A stretch of DNA of 64,000 nucleotides, from contig NZ_CP121634.1 in the NCBI RefSeq assembly GCF_029714945.1, forward strand, positions 5,353,001 to 5,417,000, written 5' to 3'. Below are positions 26,870-37,100 of this stretch, in pieces. Source of the DNA: Bradyrhizobium sp. CIAT3101 (GTDB lineage: Bacteria > Pseudomonadota > Alphaproteobacteria > Rhizobiales > Xanthobacteraceae). A program made the translations under genes and the position numbers. The notes below the pieces were generated by a model. The model was not told the DNA's origin, did no database searches, and was given only the letters and a program-made list of their open reading frames with translations. Numbering within the stretch: position 1 is the stretch's first letter; the number at the start of each line of letters is the position of its first letter.

Positions 26870-29422
26870 TCAGTAGCGCGCCGAAAGGACCACATAGGCC
26901 GCGCGTCCCGGTGCTTCCAGCACGAAGGGCGCGGCGCTCTGGTACAACGCGTCGTAGTAGCGCTTGTCGAAGATGTTGTTGACGAACAGTTTGACCTGCC
27001 AGTTCTTGTTGATCTTCGCTTCGGCGAACGCGTCGAAGCGCCAGTAGCTCGGGATCGACGTGCCCTGGTTTGCAGCGAGCAACGTGCCGCCGTAGATCTC
27101 CGAGCGGTACACTGCTTGCCCCCCGAGTTCCCAGACATCGGTGAGCTGATATTTGGTCAACAAGCTGAAGGATTGGTGCGCAACGTTGGCAAGCTTGAGT
27201 CCGACGTTGGTCGGATAAAGCGCGATGTTGGGCGACGGCGCCAGCGACTTCGTAATCTCCGACTGCATCAGGACGAGGCCGCCGAATACGCTCCATCTGT
27301 CGGTGAGCTTGCCGCCGACACCGAGATCGATGCCGCGAATGCGGTAAGCTGCGCCTGCCGTGATACAAGACACCGTGCCGGTCGTGGCCGGGACGGTCAC
27401 CGGGTAGGGACAGGTCGCGGTTGCCGTCGCCGCGGTGATGTTCTGCGCCTCGCGGGCATTTTCCTTGGTGGTCTGAAACAGCGCTGCCGTCAGCAAAAGA
27501 TGACGGTCGAACAGCTCCCACTTCGTTCCGAGTTCGATCGCCTTGTTCTTCTCCGGCCCGAAAATCTGGTTCGTGCTGCCGTTGAGGAACGGTGAGAGAC
27601 CGCCATAGGCGGTGCTGGTTCCGTCGAATTCCGCGCCAACTGGGTTTGCCGAGGTCGCATACGCTACATAGACGCTGCCGTTCGGAAGCGGCTTAAGTGT
27701 AAGACCCAGGTTGAAGTTTGGAATCAGGAATTCGGCGGACTGCGTGCCGAACTTGTTGACGCCGGAGACCGCTGTGTATCCCGACGTATTGATGCTGTAA
27801 TTGTCGTAGCGGAAGCCGCCATTGAGGATCAGGAGATCGCGATAGTTCGCGCTATCCATGACATAGCCGCTAACGGTGTCGATGCCGATCTTGGTCGGCA
27901 GGCCCGCGACCGACGGGGTCGGGAACGACAAGAACGTGTTTTGGGGAAAGAACACGTTCGTGTTTGTCGGCGATCCGGATGCGCTTAAGGGAGTGCCGAC
28001 CGTCTCGGTGGTGAGTCCAAGATATTTGTCGATCGATGATCTCTCACGATCGACTTCGATACCCGCCAGCGCGGTATGCTTGAAGCCGACTCCATCCTGG
28101 AATTTGTAAGTCGCCTCCGTCTGATTGGCGAGCACGTCGGTAACCTGAATACGACTCTGCGGGTTGGACGTCACCGTGGAGGCCGACAAGGGCGTGCCGA
28201 TCACGGGCGATTCCGGCAGAGTTCCGATGTAGTTTTGGCTCGAGCTGGAAGCGCGGAACTTGTTGCTGACCATCAGATCGGGGGTGATCTGCACTTCCGC
28301 GTTGATCGTGCCGATGTCCTGACCGGTCCGGTAGAAGTCGCGGTTGATCTCGCCATACCAGTTTCTGCGGTTCGCACCGAAGTCCGGGAACGGACCGCCG
28401 GCAGTCGACGTCGCGCTGGGCCGGTAATACGGCACGCCGAAATCCGGACGGCCAGTCAGTTCGGTATGAATGTAGTCGGTCGTAATCTTGATCGCGTCGG
28501 TCGGCTTCCAAGTCGTAGCGACGAAGGCACCATCACGGTTGTCCGTGACGTAGTCGCGGCCAGCCACACCGGCATCCTGGAACAACCCACCTGCACGGAT
28601 GGCAAAGGTTGGATCGACCACCTGGTTGACGTCGAGCACAACACGCTTGGTCCTGTCGGTGCCAAACGTGGTGTCCATGTTGTAGAAGCTCTTCTCCGTC
28701 ACCGCCTGCTTGGTGACGATGTTGATCGCACCACCGGCAACACCGCGGCCCGCAAAGGTCGAGCCGGGGCCGCGCAAGATCTCGACCTGCTCGGTGAAGA
28801 AGTTCTCACGGACGCTGACGCCAGAATCGCGCACGCCGTCGATGAAGATGTCGTTGCGGGCGTCGAAACCGCGAATAAAGAAGCGGTCGCCGAAGGCGTT
28901 GCCGCCCTCGCCCGTGCCCAGGGTCACGCCAGCGGTGCTCAAAATCGCCTGCTTCAGCGTCGTGGCGTTCTTGTCCTCGAGCACTTCCTTGCTGAGCACG
29001 GTGATCGACTTCGGCGTATCGACCAGCTTCTCGGGAAACTTGCCGCCCGCCTGGACGTGGTCGACCTTGTAGGGTGCAGCGGGGTCTGCATACGGATTGC
29101 GATCGGGTGCCGGACCGTTCGCATCGACGACCGGGCCTGTTGCCGCCTGCTGGCGCTGCGCGGCGCGACGCAGCGCGTTGCGGGCACGGACCTGGTCGGG
29201 TGTCGGCTTTGCAGCGGTGGAGCGCGGACGTTCCTTGGGCGCATCGACGTTCACGGGAGGCAGATTGGTCTGTTGCGCCTGCGCGCCGGTCGAGACGGAC
29301 GCGGCCGCAATCAGGCTCGCGACGGCAGACACGGTCTTGCCGGTCGCGCCATCGAGATTGCTGCCCAATGATTTCCGAACCGCGACCGAACGCAACGACC
29401 GCGGTGTTCTTGTAACGCCCAT
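26870..29422 (-). CDS. TonB-dependent siderophore receptor (first of a pair)
   Basis: An 850-residue outer-membrane receptor. A signal region ends ASVSTGAQAQQ, then a short TonB-box-like segment (LPPVNVDAP), an Arg-rich linker (VRARNALRRAAQRQQ), the plug domain (ITVLSKEVLEDKNATTLKQA ... VEILRGPGS) and a 22-strand-type barrel ending RAAYVVLSARY. I placed the start at MGVTRTPRSLRS because the paralogue starts with the matching MGLAVAPRSLRA. Compared with that paralogue it has an insertion with two cysteines in a barrel loop (27355-27440). It heads the operon that ends in tonB. Confidence 0.9.
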   Translation of the reverse strand: MGVTRTPRSLRSVAVRKSLGSNLDGATGKTVSAVASLIAAASVSTGAQAQQTNLPPVNVDAPKERPRSTAAKPTPDQVRARNALRRAAQRQQAATGPVVDANGPAPDRNPYADPAAPYKVDHVQAGGKFPEKLVDTPKSITVLSKEVLEDKNATTLKQAILSTAGVTLGTGEGGNAFGDRFFIRGFDARNDIFIDGVRDSGVSVRENFFTEQVEILRGPGSTFAGRGVAGGAINIVTKQAVTEKSFYNMDTTFGTDRTKRVVLDVNQVVDPTFAIRAGGLFQDAGVAGRDYVTDNRDGAFVATTWKPTDAIKITTDYIHTELTGRPDFGVPYYRPSATSTAGGPFPDFGANRRNWYGEINRDFYRTGQDIGTINAEVQITPDLMVSNKFRASSSSQNYIGTLPESPVIGTPLSASTVTSNPQSRIQVTDVLANQTEATYKFQDGVGFKHTALAGIEVDRERSSIDKYLGLTTETVGTPLSASGSPTNTNVFFPQNTFLSFPTPSVAGLPTKIGIDTVSGYVMDSANYRDLLILNGGFRYDNYSINTSGYTAVSGVNKFGTQSAEFLIPNFNLGLTLKPLPNGSVYVAYATSANPVGAEFDGTSTAYGGLSPFLNGSTNQIFGPEKNKAIELGTKWELFDRHLLLTAALFQTTKENAREAQNITAATATATCPYPVTVPATTGTVSCITAGAAYRIRGIDLGVGGKLTDRWSVFGGLVLMQSEITKSLAPSPNIALYPTNVGLKLANVAHQSFSLLTKYQLTDVWELGGQAVYRSEIYGGTLLAANQGTSIPSYWRFDAFAEAKINKNWQVKLFVNNIFDKRYYDALYQSAAPFVLEAPGRAAYVVLSARY

Positions 29423-29727
29423 CACACGCCCCACTGTGCTTCTTCTGCTTCCAATAGTCGCGTTGCGACAACGCGACGCATTGGTGCTACCGAGCGTGTT
29501 CAGGGGGGTCAACGCGATCACAGCAACACTGGGCAACAAACCAGCCACTTCATAGCGATTCTAAACTTGTCTGCGCATTTCAGTTTGAACCGTTCTAAAC
29601 TGAAGTTTGTAAGCGTTCTAAACTGGTACCAAGTTGCGGATGGCGCGCATCGTGGTCGATTGCAGGAGCGCAGGGACGCCTGCCGTGGCAGGCATCCCGT
29701 TTTTGGAACGGCGCAATCAGAACGTCA
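29423..29727. promoter_or_regulatory. Iron-control region before the first receptor
   Basis: This 305-bp gap between the two receptor genes contains three copies of TTCTAAAC (29559, 29593, 29616). The 12-mer CGTTCTAAACTG is repeated exactly at 29591-29602 and 29614-29625, and GTTTGAAC before the first copy makes an imperfect dyad. TTCTAAA is the half-site of the Irr iron-control element known in Bradyrhizobium and Rhizobium, so Irr-type regulation of the receptor operon is a reasonable inference. The 3' part holds the hairpin of the second receptor. Confidence 0.6.
29673..29698. terminator. Hairpin terminator candidate after second receptor
   Basis: GGGACGCCTGCC pairs with GGCAGGCATCCC (11 of 12 pairs), about 30 bp beyond the receptor stop. 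Its T-run (GTTTTT) is on the plus-strand side, so in the direction of the receptor gene it is a hairpin preceded by A's. It could terminate weakly or protect the mRNA 3' end. Confidence 0.5.
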
Positions 29728-32136
29728 TCAGAACTTGGCCGTCGTGACGATGTAGAACGCCCGCCCCGGCGCGACCGCGACGAACGGCACGGCGCTGCGA
29801 TAGAGCGTGTCGTAGTAGAGCTTGTTGGTGAGGTTCTGGGCGTAGAACTTCATGGTCCAGTTCTTGTCGATCTTCTTCTCGACGAACGCATCGAAGCGCC
29901 AGTAGCTCGGCAGCTCGTTGCCGGTGTTGGCCGCGAACGTGCCGCCATAGACCTTGGAGCGATACACCGCCTGCCCGCCGACTTCCCAATCGCCGTCGAA
30001 CTTGTACTTGGTCAGCATGCTGAACGACTGGTGGGCGACGTTGGCAAGCTGCAGGCCGAGGTTGGAGGCGATGTTGCTCTGCGTGACCTTGGACTGCATC
30101 AGCACCAGGCCGCCGAAGATGCTCCATCGATCGGTGATCTTGCCCTCGGCCTCGATGTCGATGCCCTGGATCTTGTAGGCCGCGCCCGAGGTGAGGAGGC
30201 CCGCAGCGTTGGTCTCGCGCGCATTGTCCTTCGTGGTCTGGAACAGCGCCGCAGAGACCAGCAGGTGACGATCGGCGAGTTCCCACTTGGTGCCGACCTC
30301 CGCCGCCTTGTTGCGTTCGGGCCCGAGCAGAACGGTCGTGTTGGCGGGAACGCCACCGTAATCGGTGCCGGTCGCGTCGAGCTCCGAGCCGAACGGATTG
30401 GCCGAGGTCGCGTAGGCCGCATAGATGCTGCCGATCGACATCGGCTTGTAGACCAGGCCGACGTTATAGTTGACCAGATCGGAGTTCATTTTCAGATAGG
30501 CCGCATTGGTCGACGAGCTCATGTTGTAGCCGTCGTAGCGGATGCCGCCATTGACGATGACGGTGTCCTGCCAGTTCGCGGTGTCCATGACATAGACACT
30601 GCTGGTGTTGACGCCATAGCGCGTCGGATTGCCCGTCAGCGTCGGTGTGCCGAAGCCACCGACGTAAGCGGACTGAGGGTTGTAGAGATTGATCCCCGAG
30701 AGAGCCCCGTTGCTCGTGAAGCCGGAGCCGGCCAGCTCCGATGCAAGACCCGAGTAACGATCGATCGAGATGTTCTCGTTGGTGTATTCGACGCCGAACA
30801 CCGCGGTGTGCTTGATCCCGCCGGTGTCGAGCTTGAACGTGGCCTCGTTCTGGTTGGCCCACACGTCCACCGTCTGGTAGCGGCTCTGCGCGCTCGCCGT
30901 CGTGGTCCAGAGCAGCGGATTGATGTTGGTCGTCACCGGGTTCTGCGGCAGCGTGCCGATATAGTTCAGCAGCGAATGCTCGCCGCGCACCTTGCTGGTC
31001 AGCGTGATGGCTTCGTTGACCTTGTACTCCGCCGTCCCGGTGCCGAAATCCTGCCGCGCGGTCTGGAAGTCGCGGTTGAGGAAGCCGTACCAGGTCCCGC
31101 GCGGAATGCCGGCCGACGTCACCGGCACGTTGCCCTGCTTGTAATAAGGCACGCCGAAATCGGGCAGACCGCTGAGATCGGTGTGGACGTAGTTCGTCGT
31201 GATCTTGATGTCGTTGGTCGGGGTATACTTGGTCGACAGGAACGTGCCCCAGCGATCGTCGGTCACGTAGTTGCGGCCGGCGACATTGGCGTCCTGGAAC
31301 AGGCCGCCGGTGCGCACCGAGAAGGTCGGATCGACGACCTGGTTGACGTCGAGCGTGACCCGCTTGGTCCGGTCGGTGCCGAACTCGGTATCCATCCGCT
31401 TGAAGTTGACGTCGCCGGCCTGCTTGGTGACGATATTGATGGCGCCGCCGGCGGTGCCGCGGCCGGCATAGGACGATGCCGGTCCGCGCAGGATCTCGAT
31501 CTGCTCGGTGAAGAAGTTCTCGCGGATCGACACGGCGGGATCGCGGATGCCGTCGATGAAGACGTCGTTGCGCGCGTCGAAGCCGCGGATGAAGAAGCGG
31601 TCGCCGAAGGCGTTGCCGCCCTCGCCCGACCCCAGCGTCACGCCGGCGGTCGAGCGACCGATCTCCTTCAGCGTCGTCGCGTTCTTGTCCTCGAGCACTT
31701 CCTTGCTGAGCACCGTGATCGTCTTCGGCGTGTTCAGCATCGGCTCGGGAAACTTGCCGGAGGCCTGGACGTGGTCGACCTTGTAGGGCGCAGCCGGATC
31801 GGCATAGGGATTGCGATCCACTGCACCGGCCGGGGCCGGTGCCGCGGCGGCGGCCTGCTGCTGCGCCTGCTGGCGCTGCGCGGCGCGGCGAAGCGCGTTG
31901 CGTGCACGGACCTGCTCCGGCGTCGGCTTGGAGGCTGCCGGACGCGAACGCTCGACCGGCGCATCGACATTCACCGGCGGCAGGCTCGACTGCTGCGCCT
32001 GTGCGCCGCCCGAGACCGACGCCACTGCAATCAGGCCGGCGACGGCGGACACCGCCTTGCCGGAATTGCCATCGAGTTCAAACGAATTCCTTGCCGCGAT
32101 CGCACGCAACGATCGCGGAGCCACCGCCAGCCCCAT
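29728..32136 (-). CDS. TonB-dependent siderophore receptor (second of a pair)
   Basis: An 802-residue outer-membrane receptor closely related to its downstream neighbour; the shared N-terminal and plug blocks (RNPYADPAAPYKVDHVQA, LSKEVLEDKNATTLK, GEGGNAFGDRFFIRGFDARND) are nearly identical. A signal ends VSGGAQAQQ, followed by a TonB-box-like segment, an Arg/Gln/Ala-rich linker, the plug and the barrel (last residues FYIVTTAKF). The start was set by alignment with the paralogue; 13 codons of open frame lie before it. It is probably a hydroxamate-siderophore or heme-type receptor; the ligand cannot be read. Confidence 0.9.
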   Translation of the reverse strand: MGLAVAPRSLRAIAARNSFELDGNSGKAVSAVAGLIAVASVSGGAQAQQSSLPPVNVDAPVERSRPAASKPTPEQVRARNALRRAAQRQQAQQQAAAAAPAPAGAVDRNPYADPAAPYKVDHVQASGKFPEPMLNTPKTITVLSKEVLEDKNATTLKEIGRSTAGVTLGSGEGGNAFGDRFFIRGFDARNDVFIDGIRDPAVSIRENFFTEQIEILRGPASSYAGRGTAGGAINIVTKQAGDVNFKRMDTEFGTDRTKRVTLDVNQVVDPTFSVRTGGLFQDANVAGRNYVTDDRWGTFLSTKYTPTNDIKITTNYVHTDLSGLPDFGVPYYKQGNVPVTSAGIPRGTWYGFLNRDFQTARQDFGTGTAEYKVNEAITLTSKVRGEHSLLNYIGTLPQNPVTTNINPLLWTTTASAQSRYQTVDVWANQNEATFKLDTGGIKHTAVFGVEYTNENISIDRYSGLASELAGSGFTSNGALSGINLYNPQSAYVGGFGTPTLTGNPTRYGVNTSSVYVMDTANWQDTVIVNGGIRYDGYNMSSSTNAAYLKMNSDLVNYNVGLVYKPMSIGSIYAAYATSANPFGSELDATGTDYGGVPANTTVLLGPERNKAAEVGTKWELADRHLLVSAALFQTTKDNARETNAAGLLTSGAAYKIQGIDIEAEGKITDRWSIFGGLVLMQSKVTQSNIASNLGLQLANVAHQSFSMLTKYKFDGDWEVGGQAVYRSKVYGGTFAANTGNELPSYWRFDAFVEKKIDKNWTMKFYAQNLTNKLYYDTLYRSAVPFVAVAPGRAFYIVTTAKF

Positions 32137-32261
32137 TCCAACGCACCCCAATTTATATTCGTCGATCCGCGACATGCGCGACGAACGATGAGGCGGTGCT
32201 ATCGATCGCGAAAAATCAGGTCAATGCGAGGAGACGCGCGCGACCACTTGAATCGCTCTAG

Positions 32262-32278
32262 TTCAAATCGATTCTAAA
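32262..32278. promoter_or_regulatory. Half-conserved iron-box upstream of second receptor
   Basis: TTCAAATCGATTCTAAA ends in a perfect TTCTAAA half-site; the opposite half matches the TTTAGAA ideal at 4 of 7 positions. It lies about 130 bp before the receptor start. A perfect palindrome, ATGTCGCGCGACAT (32301-32314), is nearby. Confidence 0.4.
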
Positions 32279-32300
32279 ATTTCGAATCCGAAACGATGAA

Positions 32301-32314
32301 ATGTCGCGCGACAT
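32301..32314. repeat. Perfect 14-bp palindrome ATGTCGCGCGACAT
   Basis: A self-complementary 14-mer between the second receptor and the small gene's 3' end. No known regulator consensus is matched. It may be an operator or part of a 3' structure. Confidence 0.45.
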
Positions 32315-32369
32315 ATTGAAGCAATCGGAAACAGCAGCACTTGTCGTCGCGCATCATTTTGCGCAGCCG

Positions 32370-32612
32370 TCAGTCACTGCTCGGCGGCTTCATCAACGAG
32401 AACAATTCGTCGATGGTGCGCTGCGCGGTCGCGCGCACACGATCGGTGTTGTCCATGCCGGCGATGTTGATGCCGTTGACGACGGCTTTGATCTCGTCGC
32501 GAAAGTCGGTGAGGAAGCGCAAGGGATCACGCTGCTCGTTGGCGACGCGCGCGATCAACCCCGTGATCAAGATCTGACACGCGATCAGCTTGCCGTTCAG
32601 CTCGTCCATCAT
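32370..32612 (-). CDS. Small helical protein in the iron region
   Basis: An 80-residue protein (MMDELNGKLIACQILITGLI ... FSLMKPPSSD), probably all-helical and soluble. Its ATGATG start is preceded by GGGAGC. The frame runs a further 90 codons upstream without start-like signals, so the short form is preferred. It sits between the second receptor and the RND operon. An iron-box-like motif about 70 bp upstream suggests iron control. I recognise no family. Confidence 0.65.
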   Translation of the reverse strand: MMDELNGKLIACQILITGLIARVANEQRDPLRFLTDFRDEIKAVVNGINIAGMDNTDRVRATAQRTIDELFSLMKPPSSD

Positions 32613-33009
32613 GTGCTCCCGTTGTGGCGGGCCGATATGAACGACACTGATTTTCCTGACAACCGCAACGGCATGCCGCCGGTTTAGAACCATCCTAACT
32701 GCGATCAATCCGAAACATCGACGATGCGGCCAGCCGCGCGCAACGCCACGCGCGCATGGTTGGCCGCTCACGCGGTCCGCGAGCACTGCCCAACTTTTGC
32801 ACTTTGTCGGTTCGCATCGGGAAAATGCAGCACTGCACACCGCTTCGCCACCCGGTTGCCTACGGGGTGCAAAGCTTTCCAATTGTTTAGGATTCCCATC
32901 CGATAGTGCTGTTTACACTGGAACTTGGCGTGTATTATACAACAGCGCCGGGAACTTGTTGCTGGCGCTGAAGTCGTTCCTTTGGGCATACAAGCCGATA
33001 CAAATAGAT
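32613..33009. promoter_or_regulatory. Divergent regulatory region with iron-box-like motif
   Basis: A 397-bp gap between the small gene and the RND adaptor. TTTAGAACCATCCTAAC (32683-32699) matches the Irr element pattern TTTAGAA-n3-TTCTAAA at 12 of 14 defined positions. The rest holds no convincing gene; an open frame continuing into the adaptor lacks a suitable start. It presumably holds promoters for both sides. Confidence 0.5.
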
Positions 33010-34185
33010 ATGAAAAAGTCACGGCCGATCCTGTGGATTGTCATCATCGCAGCTGTGGCCGGTGGCGGCTATTACGGCTGGCAGCGTTACTCGGCGGCTG
33101 AGGCCGGGAAAGCCCAGACCGCGCAGAAGGGCCCGCCGCGCGCGCCCGCCGTCCCCGTCAGCGTTGCGCCGGTCCAGAAGGCGGACTTCCCGGTCTACCT
33201 GACCGGCCTCGGCACGGTGCAGGGCTTCAACACCGTACAAGTCCGGACCCGGGTGGACGGCCAGATCGACAAGATCGCCTTCACCGAAGGTCAAATGGTC
33301 AACCAAGGCGATCTCCTGGTCGAGATCGATCCGCGCCCGTTCCAGGCCGCCCTCGATCAGGCCAAGGCCAAAAAATCGCAGGACGAGGCCAATCTCGCCA
33401 ACGCCAATCTCGATCTGCAGCGCTACACCAAGCTCGGTGAATTCGCGACGCGGCAACAGACCGATACGCAACGCTCCACCGTTGCCCAGCTCACCGCCCA
33501 GATCGCCGCCGACGAAGCCGCGATCGCCAACGCCCAGACCCAGCTCGACTACACCCAGGTCAAGTCGCCGATCACCGGCGTCGCCGGCCTGCGCCAGGTC
33601 GACCTCGGCAACATCGTCAACGCCTCGAGCCAGACCGGCGTCGTCACCATCGCCCAGGTTGAGCCGATCACGGTGATCTTCACCGCGCCGGAAGACCAGC
33701 TGCCTTATATCAGCGAGGGCCAGAAGTCCGGCGAGCTCAAGGTGATCGCGTTCACCACCGACGGCAAGAAGACGCTGGCCGAGGGCAAGCTCGCCGTCAT
33801 CAACAACCAGGTTGATACGACCAGCGGGACTATTCGGCTCAAGGCGGTGTTCGACAACAAGGAACACACGCTGTGGCCGGGGCAATCGGTGTCGACACGC
33901 CTGTTGGTGCGGACCCTGAAGGATGCGACCATCGTCCCCGATGACGCGGTGCTGCATTCGACCAACGGCCTCTACGCTTATACCGTCGGCCAGGACAACA
34001 AGGCCGAGGCACGCAAGATCAAGGTGAACTACTCCATCGACGGAAGTTCGGTCGTCGAGGAAGGTTTGAGCCCCGGTCAGCAAGTCATCACCGGCGGTCA
34101 GTATAAGGTGCAGCCCGGCAGCCTCGTTTCGACGGCCGTGGCGAGTTCGGATCCGGTTCAGAAAAGCAAGGTTCAGCAGGAATGA
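33010..34185 (+). CDS. RND efflux periplasmic adaptor (MdtA-type)
   Basis: A 391-residue membrane-fusion protein. An N-terminal anchor span (ILWIVIIAAVAGGGYYGW) is followed by the lipoyl/hairpin region (GQIDKIAFTEGQMVNQGDLLVEIDPRPFQAALDQAKAKKSQ) and the beta-barrel and proximal domains. It links the inner-membrane RND pump to an outer-membrane channel, which is not encoded here. The ATG at MKKSRPIL is the natural start before the anchor. Its stop overlaps the pump start (ATGA). Confidence 0.92.
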   Translation: MKKSRPILWIVIIAAVAGGGYYGWQRYSAAEAGKAQTAQKGPPRAPAVPVSVAPVQKADFPVYLTGLGTVQGFNTVQVRTRVDGQIDKIAFTEGQMVNQGDLLVEIDPRPFQAALDQAKAKKSQDEANLANANLDLQRYTKLGEFATRQQTDTQRSTVAQLTAQIAADEAAIANAQTQLDYTQVKSPITGVAGLRQVDLGNIVNASSQTGVVTIAQVEPITVIFTAPEDQLPYISEGQKSGELKVIAFTTDGKKTLAEGKLAVINNQVDTTSGTIRLKAVFDNKEHTLWPGQSVSTRLLVRTLKDATIVPDDAVLHSTNGLYAYTVGQDNKAEARKIKVNYSIDGSSVVEEGLSPGQQVITGGQYKVQPGSLVSTAVASSDPVQKSKVQQE

Positions 34186-37100
34186 CCGAAGGCGGGATTT
34201 CGGCACCTTTCATCCGTTATCCCATCGGCACATCGTTGCTGATGGCCGGCATTCTTTTTGTCGGTCTCGTCGCCTATCCGCTGCTGCCGGTCGCACCGCT
34301 GCCGCAGGTGGACTTTCCGACCATCCAGATCACGGCCAATCTGCCGGGCGGCAGCCCGGAGACGATGGCCTCGTCGGTCGCGCAGCCGCTGGAGCGCCAG
34401 TTCGCCCAGATTCCCGGCATCGCGCAGATGACCTCGACGAGCTATCTGGGCACGGCGTCGATCACCATCCAGTTCGACCTCAACCGCAGCATCGACGGCG
34501 CCGCCAACGACGTGCAGGGCGCCATCAACGCCGCCAGCGGCCAGTTGCCGAAGAACCTGCCCTCGCCGCCGACCTACCGCAAGGTGAACCCGGCGGACTC
34601 GCCGATCCTGCTGCTGTCGGCGACGTCGGACACGCTGCCGCTGACCACCGTCAGCGATTCGATTGACGCCCAGCTCGCCCAGCAGATCAGCCAGATCTCC
34701 GGCGTGGCGCAGGTGTTCATCGGCGGCCAGCAGAAGCCTTCGGTTCGCGTCCAGATCGATCCGGCGAAACTCGTGGCCAAGGGCCTGTCGCTCGAGGATG
34801 TGCGTAGCGCAATCGGCATCACCACTGTCGACAGCCCCAAGGGCAATATCGACGGTGAGAAGCGCGCCTACACGATCTACGCCAACGACCAATTGTTGCA
34901 GTCCAAGGACTGGAACGACGTCATTATCGCCTATCGCAACGGCGGTCCCCTGCGAATCAAGGACATCGGTCAGGCGGTGACCGGTCCTGAAGACGCCAAG
35001 CAGGCGGCCTGGGCCAACGGCAAACGCGGCGTGTTCCTGGTCGTGTTCAAGCAGCCGGGCGCCAACGTCATCGAGACCGTCGACCGGATCAAGGCGACCC
35101 TGCCCCGCCTCGTCGCGGCGATCCCGCCCGCGGTCAAGATCGAGGTCATCAGCGACCGCACCACCACCATCCGCGCCGCGGTCGAGGACGTGCAGTTCAC
35201 GCTGCTCCTGACCATTGCGCTTGTGGTCATGGTCATCTTCGTCTTCCTGCGCAGCTTCTGGGCCACGGTGATTCCGACCATCACGGTTCCACTGGCGCTG
35301 TTAGGCGCCTGTGCGCTGATGTGGGTGTTCGGCTATTCGCTCGACAATCTGTCGCTGATGGCCCTCACCATCGCGGTCGGCTTCGTCGTCGACGACGCCA
35401 TCGTGATGCTCGAGAACATCACGCGCTACATCGAGGAAGGCGAGAAGCCGCTCGCCGCCGCCTTCAGGGGTTCCAAGGAAATCGGCTTCACCATCGTGTC
35501 GATCTCGATCTCGCTGGTCGCGGTGCTGATCCCGCTGCTGCTGATGGGCGGCATCATCGGACGCCTGTTCCGCGAGTTCGCGGTCGTGCTGGCGATGACG
35601 ATCTTCGTCTCGATGTTCGTGTCGCTGACCCTGACCCCGATGATGGCCTCGCGCTTCCTGCGTTCCCACAGCGAGGTCACCCACGGCAAGTTCTACCAGT
35701 GGAGCGAGAACGCGTTCGACGCTCTGCTGCGCGGGTATGAATACGTGCTCGACCACGCCATGGCCTGGCGGCGCACCACGCTCGTCATCTTCTTCGCCAC
35801 GCTCGGTCTGTCGGTCTATCTCTTCATCCTGATCCCGAAGGGCTTCTTCCCGCAACAGGACGTCGGCCTGATCACCGCGACCTCGGAAGCCTCCCAGGAC
35901 ATCTCCTTCGCCGAAATGCAGCGCCGTCAGGTCGAGCTCGGCAAGATCGTGATGGAGGATCACGATATCGCATCGGTGGCAATGAACATCGGCGGCAGCG
36001 GCCGCGCCGGCAATAACGGCAACATGTTCATCACGCTGAAGCCGCGCAACGAGCGCGACGCATCCGCGCAACAGATCATCGCGCGGCTGCGTCCCAAGCT
36101 CGAGAAGGTGTCCGGCGCCCGCCTTTATATGCAGGCCGCCCAGGATGTCCGCCTCGGTGGCCGTCCGACACGTACGCAGTTCGAGTTCACCCTGCAGGAC
36201 GCCGATCTCGGCGAGCTCAATTCGTGGGCGCCGAAGATTCTCGCCAAGATGCAGACGCTGCCGGAGTTGCGCGACGTCGCGACCGACCAGCAGACCCAGG
36301 GCACCACGGTCCAGCTCAAGATCAACCGCGACACCGCCTCGCGCTACGGCATCCAGCCGCAGCTGATCGACGACACGCTGTATGATGCGTTCGGCCAGCG
36401 CCAGGTCGCGCAGTACTTCACGCAGCTCAACAGCTATCACGTGATCCTGGAAATCCTGCCGGAGATGCAGGGCAATCTGGATTCGCTGAACAAGCTCTAT
36501 CTGAAATCGCCGCTGACCGGCGACCAGGTGCCGCTGTCGACCTTTGCGACCTGGACCACCGATCCGGTCCGGTCGCTCTCGATCAGCCATCAGGGCCAGT
36601 TCCCGGCGATCACGATCAGCTTCAACCTCGCGCAGGGCGTTGCGCTCGGCCAGGCTACCGAAGCCGTCCAGAAGGCGATGGCCGACATGGGCGCGCCGGC
36701 AACGCTGAATTCGAGCTTCCAGGGCACGGCGCAGGCGTTCCAGCAATCGCTCGGCACCGTTCCGCTCCTGATCCTCGCGGCGCTGGTCGTGGTCTATCTG
36801 ATCCTCGGCATCCTCTACGAGAGCTACATCCACCCGATCACGATTCTGTCGACCCTGCCCTCGGCCGGCGTCGGTGCGCTCGCGATCCTGATGGCGGCCG
36901 GCTTCGAGTTCAGCCTCATTGCCTTGATCGGCGTCATCCTGCTGATCGGCATCGTGAAGAAGAACGGCATCATGATGGTCGACTTCGCCATCGCCGCCGA
37001 ACGCGACGGCAAGACGCCGGAGCAATCGATCCGCCAGGCCGCGCTGCTGCGCTTCCGCCCGATCATGATGACCACGATGGCAGCGCTGCTCGGCGGCGTG

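Noticed and set aside
32797..33009. N-terminal extension of the RND adaptor by 71 codons
   Set aside because: It would bury the membrane anchor in the protein interior; the ATG right before the anchor fits the family.
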